Assembly: GCA_000320545.1 (NCBI GenBank)
Contig: ADNK01000255.1
Location: 62,501-119,479 of the forward strand
Direction of reading: 5' to 3'
Source: Bigelowiella natans CCMP2755
Lineage: Eukaryota > Cercozoa > Chlorarachniophyceae
DNA: 56,979 bases
The notes beneath the pieces are model-generated. The model was not told where the DNA came from and ran no database searches. It saw only the letters and a list, made by a program, of their open reading frames with translations. Position 1 is the stretch's first letter, and each line of letters starts with the position of its first letter. The position numbers and the translations under genes were made by a program. Shown here piece by piece: positions 40,998 through 51,818 of this stretch.

Positions 40998-41068
40998 GGG
41001 GGCACCGTGGAATCGAACCACGGTCTCTACCATCCTAAGGTAGGATACTACCACTATACTAGTGCCCC
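40998..41068 (-). tRNA. tRNA-Pro (anticodon AGG)
   Basis: Same sequence as the gene at 21956-22026. Confidence 0.9.
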
Positions 41069-41075
41069 ATCTTGC

Positions 41076-41118
41076 GAGAACGGCAGGACTTGAACTTACA
41101 ATCTCGTGCTACGTTCTC
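41076..41118 (-). pseudogene. Truncated tRNA-like gene lacking D and anticodon arms
   Basis: A perfect 7-bp acceptor GAGAACG/CGTTCTC encloses TAGCACGAGATT and a T arm with loop TTCAAGT. Only 43 nt in all. It looks like an internal deletion of a tRNA, kept in line with its neighbours. Confidence 0.55.
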
Positions 41119-41123
41119 TGATG

Positions 41124-41208
41124 AGATAGTGACAGGATTTGAACCTGCTAGGGCTGAGCCCCCACCGGTGTTCTAAGCCGGGCTGCATACCAAATGCAGT
41201 TCACTACC
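41124..41208 (-). tRNA. tRNA-Ser (anticodon AGA), type II
   Basis: 85-nt cloverleaf with long variable arm (GGGC-TCA-GCCC). D stem CTGC/GCAG, anticodon stem CCGGC/ACCGG (one mismatch), loop TTAGAAC, T loop TTCAAAT. The discriminator is T, not the G usual for Ser, so the identity is less sure than the fold. Absent from array 1. Confidence 0.65.
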
Positions 41209-41224
41209 GGAATGGTGTTAGCTG

Positions 41225-41296
41225 CGACTCTACTCGGATTTGAACCGAGGTCTCCCCGTAGACAGCGGGGTATCCATACCACTGGACCATAGAGCC
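41225..41296 (-). tRNA. tRNA-Asp (anticodon GTC)
   Basis: Anticodon stem CCCCG/CGGGG with loop CTGTCTA; acceptor GGCTCTA/TAGAGTC; discriminator G73 as expected for Asp. Absent from array 1. Confidence 0.9.
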
Positions 41297-41321
41297 AAGG
41301 GAGGCTTGAGCTTTTAGCTCA

Positions 41322-41394
41322 TTGCGATGAATGGATTCGAACCATTAACCTTCGGGATATGAGCCCGACGCGCTTCCGATTGTGCCACATCGCA
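41322..41394 (-). tRNA. tRNA-Met (CAT), initiator-like
   Basis: Copy of 22030-22102 with two D-arm changes (GCAC and AATCGG), one of which breaks a D-stem pair. First gene of array 2. Confidence 0.85.
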
Positions 41395-42289
41395 CTGAAT
41401 CGTGCTTCTCTTGCACTTCTCTTGCACAGTGTGGAGCTTTCTCCGCACTCTCACCCCTCGTCCGGACGCTCCTCGGATGGAGTATGAGTTTCCCAGAAAG
41501 TTCGAGGATCAAAGTTTGGAGCTAGGCGTAACGACAACCTTTCGAGAATGTCGCACTTGTAAGAAGCAGGGACATGTCAAAGAAAATTTGTTTCTTCGAC
41601 TCGAAGTGAGTCGTTGAGAAGGACGTGGTCATTGTCTACCTGCGACAAACATAGGAGGTTGTCGCAATTGCAAAATGGATGGATCCTTCCCAGAACACAC
41701 CTCAGCGGAAAGAAAGAAAGGTTTGGGTGCATCATCATTGGGCAGGCAAAAGGGAGAAGGTCAACCTGTTTATTAGATCCGAGTACTCGAGATAGGAACG
41801 ACATACTTTCAAAAGGGAGAAAGAATTCTTAGAAAGGTAGAAATAGGGTCTAAAATAAGGTTGACTTGCAACCTTTCAGGAAGCATTCTGGCATTTTCTC
41901 AAACACCTTTTGAAAGATTTCGATATTCTCAGATAGGTAGAGTAGTTAAATTCAGAGGGAAAGAACATTGCATAGAGGCTGGTTTTAATGATCACGTGTA
42001 CCTTTCCGAGGCAATAGAAAGCCCTCTGATTCAATATTGGACTCTTCCGAAGTGTCTTCAGACCGAAAGGGACAGATGAAGCGGATCATACATATTTGTG
42101 AAGCAATCACTGTCCCTTTTGGACAATTTCATGCTCATACGATCATAACGATACCAGCCATTTGAGAGGACTGGTCTTCTAATATTGTAATCCAGGAGAT
42201 AACGGAATTTCGGAGGACTAGGTTATTTGGCGATATTTATAGTCACGTCGATTGTCTTCCAAGCCAGTGCTACCCCACATTGAAAACCA
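41395..42289. other. 5' flank of tRNA array 2 and spacer
   Basis: The first 160 bp repeat the flank of array 1. The remainder has no supported gene. Hairpins of the TGCGACA family lie at 41531-41555 and 41641-41666. Confidence 0.6.
41429..41448. promoter_or_regulatory. Conserved hairpin in the 5' leader of tRNA array 2
   Basis: Same 8-bp stem and CTTT loop as 22126-22145, kept while the sequence just downstream of it has diverged. Confidence 0.5.
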
Positions 42290-44733
42290 ATGGAGAGCTT
42301 AGCAAAGCTCGCGAAATCAAGTGGCAGTAGTGGCTCTACAGGTTCCAAACAGCCGCTTTCTGTTGGATTCAACCAGGATAAAAGGTACCTGTGCTACAAA
42401 CAGCTACATTTTCTCATATTGTTGTCTGCATAATGTCACTATCATCACCATCGTTATTGTCCTACTACCACGATCATCATTACAATCGTCAATATCAGCC
42501 TCATCACGGTCGGAGGCTCACGGGGCTTTCGGATTTATCGATGCAACCCATTTAAGAAGTGCTTCCAAGCAGGTGGGTCTGCATATATCCCCGTTCTCCC
42601 TCACTTACCACACAATCCTTCGCCTCAGTTTCCATTCATATTTGAGGCAAATGAGCAGTCTCTTATGCAGATAATTAACTTCGCATACCTAATTGAAAAG
42701 TCTCCTAATCTTTGGCAAAATTCTGATTTCACTACTAGCTCACGGCAGCATAAAAATTGTGGAAATGCTATTCTCCACCAGCCTTGTGGCACTGGTTAGT
42801 GATTTATACACAAGTAGAGAAGATATACAGACATATTCTATTTGACCCGCTCCCTCTTAATATCTTTCGATCTTCTTTCAAACCCTGCACATCAGTGAGA
42901 TGCTGTAGCAAGTCGTTTCTCCCCCTTAATCACCAATATGTTCTTCGTCGTCTTTATCATCGTTATCATCAAAACTTTATTCTTATCAAATCAGGTTGGC
43001 GCGGGCAAGCAGCCTGCGTTTTCTCCGCGGCGTATACGGCTATACAATACGACAACCAACGAGGTGACTATGAAAGCTACCTCTATGTTGTCTTCTCATG
43101 AGTTCTAACCTTCTTTTAACTCTTTCCATCCATAACACTATCTAAGTTTTTCTGCGAGCTGGACTTCGCAACAACAGTCCTGAACGTCAAGATGAATAGC
43201 AAGAGGTGATCTTCTTGTGTGCAGGCATACGTCGCATTCTCCCCAATCACCTCATTTGACAGCACTAAACACTGACGATGTTCCGTGATGGATATTTCAT
43301 CATCCTTCTAAAGAGTATTCCTCGACGTATACTTCTGTTCTATTTTTGTGCAGGCTAGTGGCAGTTCTTGAAAACAAGATTCACATATTTGACTTGAAGA
43401 AGTCTCTCCACATCCTACATACCCTACGGACCCCGTCCAACCCCAAGGGTGTCATTGCGCTATCGAGCAATGTGAAGAACGGTTTCATGGCGCTTCCAGG
43501 TCACGAGTCCAAGGGTGAGATACTCGTCTACGACGTCATCAATCTGCAGGTTAATAACTGTGAGGAGGAATGAGGAAGAGAAGGGAATGGTGTAGGGGGA
43601 TCACCACATCTCAGCACCATTCTTATAAGCCATAGCAATTAATAAATCAGCTTTGGAAGCATAATCATTCAGCCGTCTCATAATGAAACACGCACACCTA
43701 TTATTGTAACTAGGTTCAATCCTCAATCAATGCCTGTAACAATCCGATCCAGAAGCTTAGCATGAATAATGAAGGTACCCTTTTAGCAGCAGCCTCGACT
43801 CAGGTGGGAAACATATAATGCTTGTCATCGAACCACTACACTTTAGCTGGAGGGACACCTATGAAGCAGGACAGAACAGTCCTGCGCTGCTGCTATTGTT
43901 TTAGTGCGTTTCACCACCATTACTTTCATCTATCTTTTTCTCGTAGGGTACTGTAATACGGGTTTTCTCGATTCCTGGGGGAACGAAGCTCTATACCTTT
44001 AGAAGGGGCAGGTAAAATAGTCTGCTGTTGTACACAAAACAGTGTTGTGAATAGTACTGGGTGGAGGGGGGGGGGGGGTTACGGTTGCACGTGAAGACTC
44101 TTGGTCGTCCATCGCATCGATCGATCATAGATAATGCTTCTTACATGATTTGTCTTATCGTCTTCTGGTTGGTTCTTTGCTTTTGTCATATTCTTTGCAT
44201 AATCCCCGTCTTACAGCTATCCAGTAACCATACACTCCATCGCATTCAGCTTTAACTCTACTCACATTGCCGTGTCGAGGTGTGTGTATTTTTTGAAATA
44301 GTACGCATTTTGTTTTATGTTTGTGCATATATGCCGTGAGTATGACGTGTGCTATGTAGTTCTGTAAATTGCAATAACGATCCAATGAGATCTTTCTCTC
44401 TCCCGTGCTTTTCAAGAGTAAACAGTGACATAATAACACGAATAACTACGTATTCAGCTCATCGCGCACGATTCATATTTTCGGGTTGTCTTCCGAGTCA
44501 AAGAAAAGACCGAAGCTAAAGAGCAAGGCCTCGGCGTCCTCGTCATCATCGTCGTCGTCTGCAGCGGCGGCCGTCGTCTCGTCTGCATCCTCGTCAGCAG
44601 CGTCCGCATCTTCAGCTATTGCAAGCTACCTACCGAACTTGCTCAGCGACATCGTGGAGCCTGGCCGCCATTTCGCCTTCGTGAATCTCAAGGACTCTTC
44701 GGACCATACTGTGGTTGGGTTCGGCCAGAACAA

Positions 44734-44764
<31 letters not shown>

Positions 44765-45112
44765 AAGACGAGTAGGCGCAAGAGCAGGGAAGAGAAGGAC
44801 GATCATGAGGAGGAGGAGGAGGAGGAGGAGGAGGAGGAGGAGACGCTGCAGTTACTCGTGCTAAGCTCTCAAGGGCACTTAAGCAAGTACACGGTTCCTG
44901 GAAACGGTGGTGAGTGCAAGCTCGGTATGGAGTTTCCCCTTACCGAGAAGCCAGATGAAGAAATGGGAGTCAAGATCCATGGCAAGGGGGCAGCACAAAC
45001 TCTGTTCCACGTGCAGTACGACTACCGAACGGCGGGAGCTGCATCAGGAGGAGGAAATAGCGACAACAGCAGTGAGGCACGAGTAGAGCGTGTAGCTGTT
45101 GGAGATGGGAAG

Positions 45113-45149
<37 letters not shown>

Positions 45150-45358
45150 GCGACAACACCACTGCGTCAAAGACGAATTCGGTGTTCAGCCTCGAGGACG
45201 TCTTTGCTTCCACGGGGGATGACCACGAGGAGGAAAATGATAGGAAGGAAAATGTAGCAGCCCAGACGACTAAAATACCTAATTATGTCGACGATGAGTG
45301 TACAAAACCGCAGCAGAACATCGAACCTGATATCCTCATAGAAAGTTTGCCAAAGTGA
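42290..45358 (+). CDS. PROPPIN (Atg18/WIPI family) with long disordered insertion
   Basis: Beta-propeller that binds PI3P in autophagy. Exons encode QPLSVGFNQDK, then LITVGGSRGFRIYRCNPFK, HGSIKIVEMLFSTSLVAL, VGAGKQPAFSPRRIRLYN, ELDFATTVLNVKMNSKR, LVAVLENKIHIFDLKKSLH, GFMALPGHESKGEILVYDV, LSMNNEGTLLAAASTQGT, then the phosphoinositide-binding FRRG (YTFRRG, about 44000-44010) and HSIAFSFNSTHIAVSSSRT. A final exon (44457-45358) adds a Ser/Ala tract, a last-blade strand (HFAFVNLKDSSDHTVVGFG), poly-Lys, poly-Glu and poly-Asn tracts and an acidic tail. The tracts are encoded by trinucleotide repeats, so the extension probably grew by slippage. It is closest to the WIPI1/2-Atg18 type by the VGAGxQPAFSPRR signature. 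All introns are GT-AG. Confidence 0.9.
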
Positions 45359-45984
45359 GAAGGCGAGAATCTTGTTGGGCATTGTACAGTGCAATATTTA
45401 TTAAGATCATATGGTCTAAGGAAGATGATGAATTAATTACGTTTTCAGGATACATGGCATTCATAGAATGAAATAAATCATGTAATGTCCGCCAACTTTT
45501 AAACTGGCTGTTGTTCGTTGCATTATTCTAGTATTGCTTGACGTATACTTCTAGACTTGTGCGCGTGATGCCGCGCTTCTTGTGATCATATATCAAATTC
45601 TTTGAGACGTGCGCACATCGAAAGCAGGAAAAAAAGTGTTGCATATACCTGCATCAAACGTGATCATGTGTGCCATGTGCACACCAGAGTCAGCCATGTT
45701 GGCATGCATGCTGACACGGGATACCAACACATCTAGACATCACTAGATTACGACAATGAAATCGATGTGCCTACAGCACCACATTTTTAACAATATTACA
45801 TGTTTCAGATCATTTGATTTAGCATGATGATGCCGCGCGAGTCGCAAGCGCCGATTTTGTCATGCGCGTGCACACATTATGAGCAAGACCCACGCATGTG
45901 CTAAACTGTAGATGCAATGGTCATGATATTGCTGATCGATGCCATGTCCGTTACAAGCAGGTGCATCATCATCATGTTCCCTCA

Positions 45985-46021
<37 letters not shown>

Positions 46022-46220
46022 ATGTGTGTGTGTGTGCTCATTTTTCCACAGCGCGTTTGTTTATGAAGCCACTTGGACTTATACTGCTAGCAATCATTTG
46101 CAGCCCGGGCTAGATGAGAAATGGAAGGGCGGTTGATTCGAAATGATGAGCGTGCTCTTATAACTTGGTGATAATGTGGAATGCTAACAATCTTATTTGG
46201 CATAGAGGGAGTCTCATTCA
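45359..46220. other. Spacer between convergent genes
   Basis: No gene. Contains (CA)n 45987-46019 followed by TGATGTGTGTG. No clear dispersed-element copy was found. Confidence 0.55.
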
Positions 46221-46661
46221 TTAACTATCCTCACCAACACCGGTATCAGCTACAAATTTCTTATCTTCCCCCACGGATAAAATAGTTTCTTGATCGCGAT
46301 TGCTCACATCATCAAATTCAAGATCATTCTCGGAATTTTCAGCTTGATACTGCTTCTCATGATGTCCTCTATAGCAAAAGTACTGGACAACGAGTATTAT
46401 ACTTTGCAAGAGACTTGTAACACCCAGAAATACAATTGGATGATCCTCTATGAGAATGCCATGGACTATGTAGAAACCATATGCAGAAGCTTGTACCAGC
46501 TGATAAATTAGAAAATATCATAATAAATACGAAACTTAATTTTTTTACATTGCACGGAGAATACCAAACATAAAAATCAGGCTATTAAAATTAAGGAATC
46601 TATTTGCCTGGGATAGGACAGAGATCCCTCTTGTGTCTTTTGTTTTGTAGAGTTTCCATAT
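46221..46661 (-). CDS. SWEET / PQ-loop-like membrane protein, 3' exons
   Basis: Two exons (46565-46661, 46221-46489) join in phase through an acceptor inside GTACAAG. They give WKLYKTKDTRGISVLSQANR, then SLIFMFGASAYGFYIVHGIL, EDHPIVFLGVTSLLQSIILV and an acidic tail ending TGVGEDS-stop. The KTKDTRGIS loop, the following helix, the aromatic YG-x-L-I-x-D-x-P-I turn and the last helix match one repeat of SWEET/SemiSWEET sugar carriers (family knowledge). The 5' end was not found in the AT-rich stretch to 47339, so it is partial or degenerate. Confidence 0.5.
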
Positions 46662-47339
46662 CTGTGGAAACTATTAAGTAATGGTTTATTAGAGTTCGTG
46701 TACAATGTGGTGATAATAATGTCGACAGATGATGATTATGGTAATAATGACGATTATTATGACTTTCACTGTATGTGCGACAATCACATTAATAAATGTA
46801 AAACTACCTACTATATATAAACGAGAACTATATATATGCTTGCTACTGCGCTTTTCGTGGTGCTAATTTTATACTCTTCGATTTTTTTCTACTTTTGGAT
46901 ACATATGAATGTGAGTTATTTTCCCAATTGTGCAAAAAACAAAGTAAATTTGTGTGTCAACATCACCACCATCACCCACCACAACTACAATTGCAACAAC
47001 AAAAACAATGAAATGGAGTGGGGTACAGGCTTCGAGTAATCAAGATGACGGCAGTTAACCATCATCATAACGTTCCGCAAAAAAATAATAACAACGAGTT
47101 AGAACATGCGTTAAGATCATTGTCACCCACGCACTTTGTATGTTAGGCTAAGGGCAACTGCAACCCATCCAAACGCCTGCGTCGGCATTGGATCTAGATC
47201 TGTGCGGGTAGCGGAAAGCACGAGTATGTCCGACCGACGAGCTTCTCACAGTTTCACTCCTTTTCTTTTGGCAAAATCCTCTGAAATAACACTGAAAACT
47301 ACCACGCAATAATAAACCCCTGATTTTTTATCCTGCGAC
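46662..47339. other. AT-rich stretch, nothing called
   Basis: It may contain 5' exons of the SWEET-like gene; none could be tied in. Confidence 0.4.
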
Positions 47340-48331
47340 ATGTCTGATGAAGACACATCTAATGGTAATGGAAGCCCAGGTAGCGGGCTATTATTCGCCA
47401 AGAAATGGGCGAAAACGACATGGCCAATAGAGCTGTCGCAGGTAGGAAATAGCGATTTCTTCGTTGTCGCAAAACTCACGTCGAGAACAAGACCCACAAA
47501 TCAAAAGAACAATGAAAAAGAAAGGAGGCTACTTATCTCGTCACATTGTTGCGAGAAAGGAAATGGACGTTGCAGAGGACGGCAAGCAATCGAAGAAGCT
47601 CACCAAAATAACAGCGCAGAGAAGCACCGAAGGGATGCAGCAGTTTATCCTTAGTGGCGGAAACGCATGCGATGAACAGAAAGTCGAATTTCTCCTCGCT
47701 CCAACACTTGCAGATGCCCAGTTTGATTATCTCACTCGGAGCCTGAAAATATATGAAGCTGAGGATGTTTATGGTTGGTTGAGATGTGGCGCTACGTCCA
47801 ACCAGAGGCAGTCTTTTGAGAATGCTGGTGGAGACAATGAACTACTTTAAAATTGCAACCGAAGAAGCCATAAACAGTTTCTTCGAGTGGTGCTTCACTG
47901 GGGGTCATGGAGCACAAGATGGAATTCCTGGGAAAGAGTGGACAACAATGAATATAGTACCCCTTGAGAGCGTGGCCTGGAGAAATATCGGACATAGATC
48001 CAGTGTATCTAAACTGAGTGGATCTTATGTGGAGCAATCTCTAAAATATTTCAAGCGCTACAAGAGCTATTACAGCAACCCCAAAGATTTAGAGAAATCC
48101 AAGATAGGTTACCAAAACAATAGTAAAGTTGGAGCAAAAAAGGTTGGAGAAACGGCATCAGCCAATTCACCAAAAAGTCGAAAAGCAAGAACGTCGAAGG
48201 GAGATAATTTGAAGAGAAGGTCGAAGCTGTCGACGAGGAAAACCAAAGCAGAAAGTACCGAAAAGTGCATGGACGGGGAATACGAGGACCACGAGAGCGG
48301 TGACGTGACCAGAAATAATCGGCAAAAATAG
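47340..48331 (+). CDS. Unrecognised coding region spread over three frames
   Basis: Frame 1 starts at 47340 (MSDEDTSNGNGSPGSGLLFA, then KKWAKTTWPIELSQ). The next frame carries QFILSGGNACDEQKVEFLLA and DAQFDYLTRSLKIYEAEDVY up to about 47783. The third frame, open from 47783, carries LLRMLVETMNYFKIATEEAI, NSFFEWCFTGGHGAQDG, KLSGSYVEQSLKYFKRYKSY and a long basic Ser/Lys tail to the stop at 48331. Each step is +1. The second switch must fall within 47783-47847, where both frames are open, with no GT-AG intron visible. Either the copy is decaying, bases are missing from the sequence, or frameshifting occurs. No family recognised. Confidence 0.45.
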
Positions 48332-49052
48332 ATTATCATGCACAGTCGCCGGAAGAATTTATACAATCGGCACATCTAGACATGTGTACATGACACTGTG
48401 ATCCACACATGTCGCAAGCTTAGTTTCATATTTTCAAGCGACCTGCAATGCCCTACGTTTCCACAGGCACTTTAGAGTTCATTAACATATTTGTGCAAGT
48501 TCTGTGCGACTCTAGGAGTTACCACAGAACTTTCAAGCTGGTCAGTGCGCTGTTGCGATTTGTTGAAGCTATGATTGATTGGCACTCACTAGCACATCAA
48601 TTGCATGCTATGAATCTATGAAGGTGCATGTCATGAGATTCGTGTACATGTCTAGATGTACACGTGCAGCTTAGCAAACGAATGCGCCGTTGTGTGCGCT
48701 CGCCTCTTCTGATAGCGTATATGCATATACCGGTACTGTCTAGACTATAAGTATAAGTAAGCATGCAATAGATCGCGTTGAGACAACTTCGACAGCTTTG
48801 TCGCACACATACAATGTTTGAATCGACATGATGCTAAGAATAGAAAATTTAGTGACATAAAGCGCAGACAAGGCGACATTATGTCCCAATATCAATGCTA
48901 GAATGGGCTATGATAGATTAGTAATGTTAGATGTCACTCTCAACGATGATGACGCGTAATGACAACTTCAAGTTGCTGGTTACTAATTTTAGATTAAACA
49001 TTCATATGGTTTCAGATTAAATTAAACATTCTTATAGCAGCGCTATACAGCA
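48332..49052. other. Spacer between convergent genes
   Basis: No gene seen; a TGTCGCA word lies at 48411. Confidence 0.55.
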
Positions 49053-49310
49053 TTATAACTTGTCGTCAGCATTATTTGAGGATGTAGCTTGTTGCCTCTG
49101 TCTCCGAACCAGCTCCACATCCCGCGACGGTGATGCACTTTCTATCGAAAGAATTTGCAAGACTCCCTCTTCAGGGTCAGCTTCCTTCGCTTTAGATTGG
49201 TCGTCGAATCTGTCATTATTATTATTTTTAGTTTTACCAATGGATAATAATGCATAGATATATAAATATGCTTCATGTATACAATAGTTATTAAAAAAAA
49301 AGGATACATC

Positions 49311-49388
<78 letters not shown>

Positions 49389-50463
49389 AATAGCTTGGCG
49401 TAATTCGAACAATATCAATATATGGATTAATTGCTGGGTCCAGAAGCAAGACTTTTCCTTTATTCAAGCACAAGTGATACCGAGCGTGTCAATGCATCTC
49501 TACTACTGCTCACCTCCATCCTGAGGGTATATTTTCTGGGGGAGTGGGGATGAGCCACTTCCATGAGACCGGGCCCATCACTTCTTCAAAGTTTCCAACC
49601 AGGGTATCCTTCGCGTACTGATGAAGACGAGGAGGAGGAGGAGGAGGAGGAACGAGAAAGACAGACGGGGATATGTTAGTCATTAAGAACCCATCAAATG
49701 GTTACGATCTTCAACTAAAAACGGGATTAGGGTAAGAGCATAATTTCTCCTACGCCCTCTCCATCACTGTACGGTGATGTTTCAGTGAAAAATTAGAAAA
49801 CCAGCCAATGACTAATCGGTGAGTGACTGACCGATGAGGACTGTTTCCTCGATGAGATATGCTCGAGGGTTGTCTTCCCCTTTGCTATTAGGAAGAGGTG
49901 GAATCCTATGAAGAATGTCAACGCCAGCCTGTACAGTAGCATTCTTATGACGATGCAAGGATGAAGGAAAGAGAGAGGAGATCATAGTTTGTATCCGTTA
50001 GAAAAAGAAGAGACGATAGCATGGAAAGATTATTACGCGAAAATCCCAGTGCAGAATGAGCAGATGATTTCGACAATGTGAGGCTTCTCTACAGGCGTAT
50101 GCCCCGGAGCGGCGAACTTAGATACGAGCAGCAATCGATAAGTAAACAAGAGGGGCAGATTTTTATGTCATCGAGTGCGTACATAATATATTTATACATG
50201 ATAGTGGCGACTCCAGCCTCTTATTATTCCTTACCAATCTAATGATGTTGACTGCATGGATGGTGAAGACACTGCAGCCAATCCAAGAGTAGAAGAGGAA
50301 CAGAAGGAAAAATTTGTAGTTTTTGAGTCCGACACAGTTCGCCACCCATGGACAGTGGTGGTCCATTTTCAGAACACACGTTTTGCAAACAGAACAGTGA
50401 TGCGAACGCGCTGGCTTTTTCTCAGCGCATTTAATGCAGATGTGAAGCTTTGATTTCTCCTAA

Positions 50464-50523
<60 letters not shown>

Positions 50524-51033
50524 TTGTAAAAGATATGTCCTTCGAGGTACCGCACTAAGCAACGCCGCAGCACTACTGCGGGAGAGTATCTAACCGCTTC
50601 TGAGAGCTCCTCAGCCTTCGGTGGATTATGACGGACTTGTGAACTCGTAACGATGGTGAGAAAATATGACCAAAAGATCATCCTGCGCAAAAACAGTACC
50701 CATTGCGTCGAATTAACATCATCATGGAAAAAAATGCATCGTTCGTAGTACCCCACTATTCCAGTGAACGCGAAGATTTCAAACCACGTGTTTAGACTAT
50801 GGAGCTGTATTTCAGCAACACCTGCATATTCAAGTGCCAGTTACCGATAAATAACATATACTCAACGGGGAATGAACGGTTTATGGCAAAGCTATCTGCA
50901 CTCAACCTGGCCTCCGACGGAAGTCAAAGTGAAAACGCAGGCAGTAGATATACCAGTCACCGATGATCAGGAGCAGGACGAGAACCACAGGGTTGTTAGT
51001 CAGCACCCTGAACGCCCCTTTGGCTTGGTACAT
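49053..51033 (-). CDS. DHHC-type protein S-acyltransferase
   Basis: Transfers palmitate to cysteines of target proteins at Golgi/ER or plasma membrane. Minus-strand exons: [15 protein letters not shown] then [30 protein letters not shown]; helix [14 protein letters not shown]; the Cys-rich domain [37 protein letters not shown] with the catalytic DHHC, and [16 protein letters not shown]; the fourth helix [20 protein letters not shown] with the TTxE motif (TTLE); [16 protein letters not shown]; and a C-terminal tail ending NNADDKL-stop. Four membrane passes fit the family. Catalytic and zinc ligands are complete. The start at 51033 is the first Met of the N-terminal exon; exons further upstream cannot be excluded. 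Confidence 0.88.
50470..50521. repeat. (CA)n microsatellite in DHHC intron
   Basis: About 26 units directly after the Cys-rich exon. Confidence 0.9.
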
Positions 51034-51818
51034 CGCGGCCTCGAGCGTTCCTCCAAGTACAGAAAGAGCCCGGATCTGGCGAGGGGGTACGTACGAGCTC
51101 GCAGGTGTTCTAGGATTAGTAAGTGTCTTCTGTCGTCATCCAGGTTTAACGTGTTGCTTCTTTATCTGAAAAACTTCGTAGGAAATTTGTACTGGAAGAA
51201 GAACAATCAGAATGTTCGATACCTTAAGATATTTCAAGGGTTATTTTTTTTCGTATTTACATTTCACAGACATAGACAGCGGTCAGGTTGTTGTCGTAAC
51301 ATCTCCAGAATCGGAATTATTCCCCAAGAACTTCATACGAATAGTTGCCTAATAATAACGGGAAGATGTGAGTTTGGACATCACGAGATGGACCATATTT
51401 TACTTTGTTTTTATAGAAATTTCTGGTCGAAATAGGTTGTCGCAACAAATAAACGGATGTATAAAACACCAATCTTGCACGTTGTCGCAGGGCAAAAAGT
51501 CATGGTAGATAACTCTTAATTGGTCTGGCAACTGTGTTTGTTTCAAGCATTGATCATTTCCGATAACGCCGCTTCCCGCCGCCTCCTACACGGACAGGCG
51601 AAAGAGTCTAGGAATAGCCTTTAAGTGGGCATTCTTTACACTGGGTTGTATTGATGGGACTCTTTGATTTATACTGTGTGTGAGAGAAGTATATTGGGCA
51701 ATCGAATCTCCTGCTGCGTCACTGGGTTTGAGCTACTACATGTTTATCAGGAGATTAAGGAGGAGGAGGAGGAGGATCCCAGTTGTGGACGAATTCCGCT
51801 GCCACTCTTGATCTCAGG
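51034..51818. other. Divergent spacer between DHHC and kinesin genes
   Basis: No supported gene. Two TGTCGCA words occur (51438, 51481). Confidence 0.5.
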
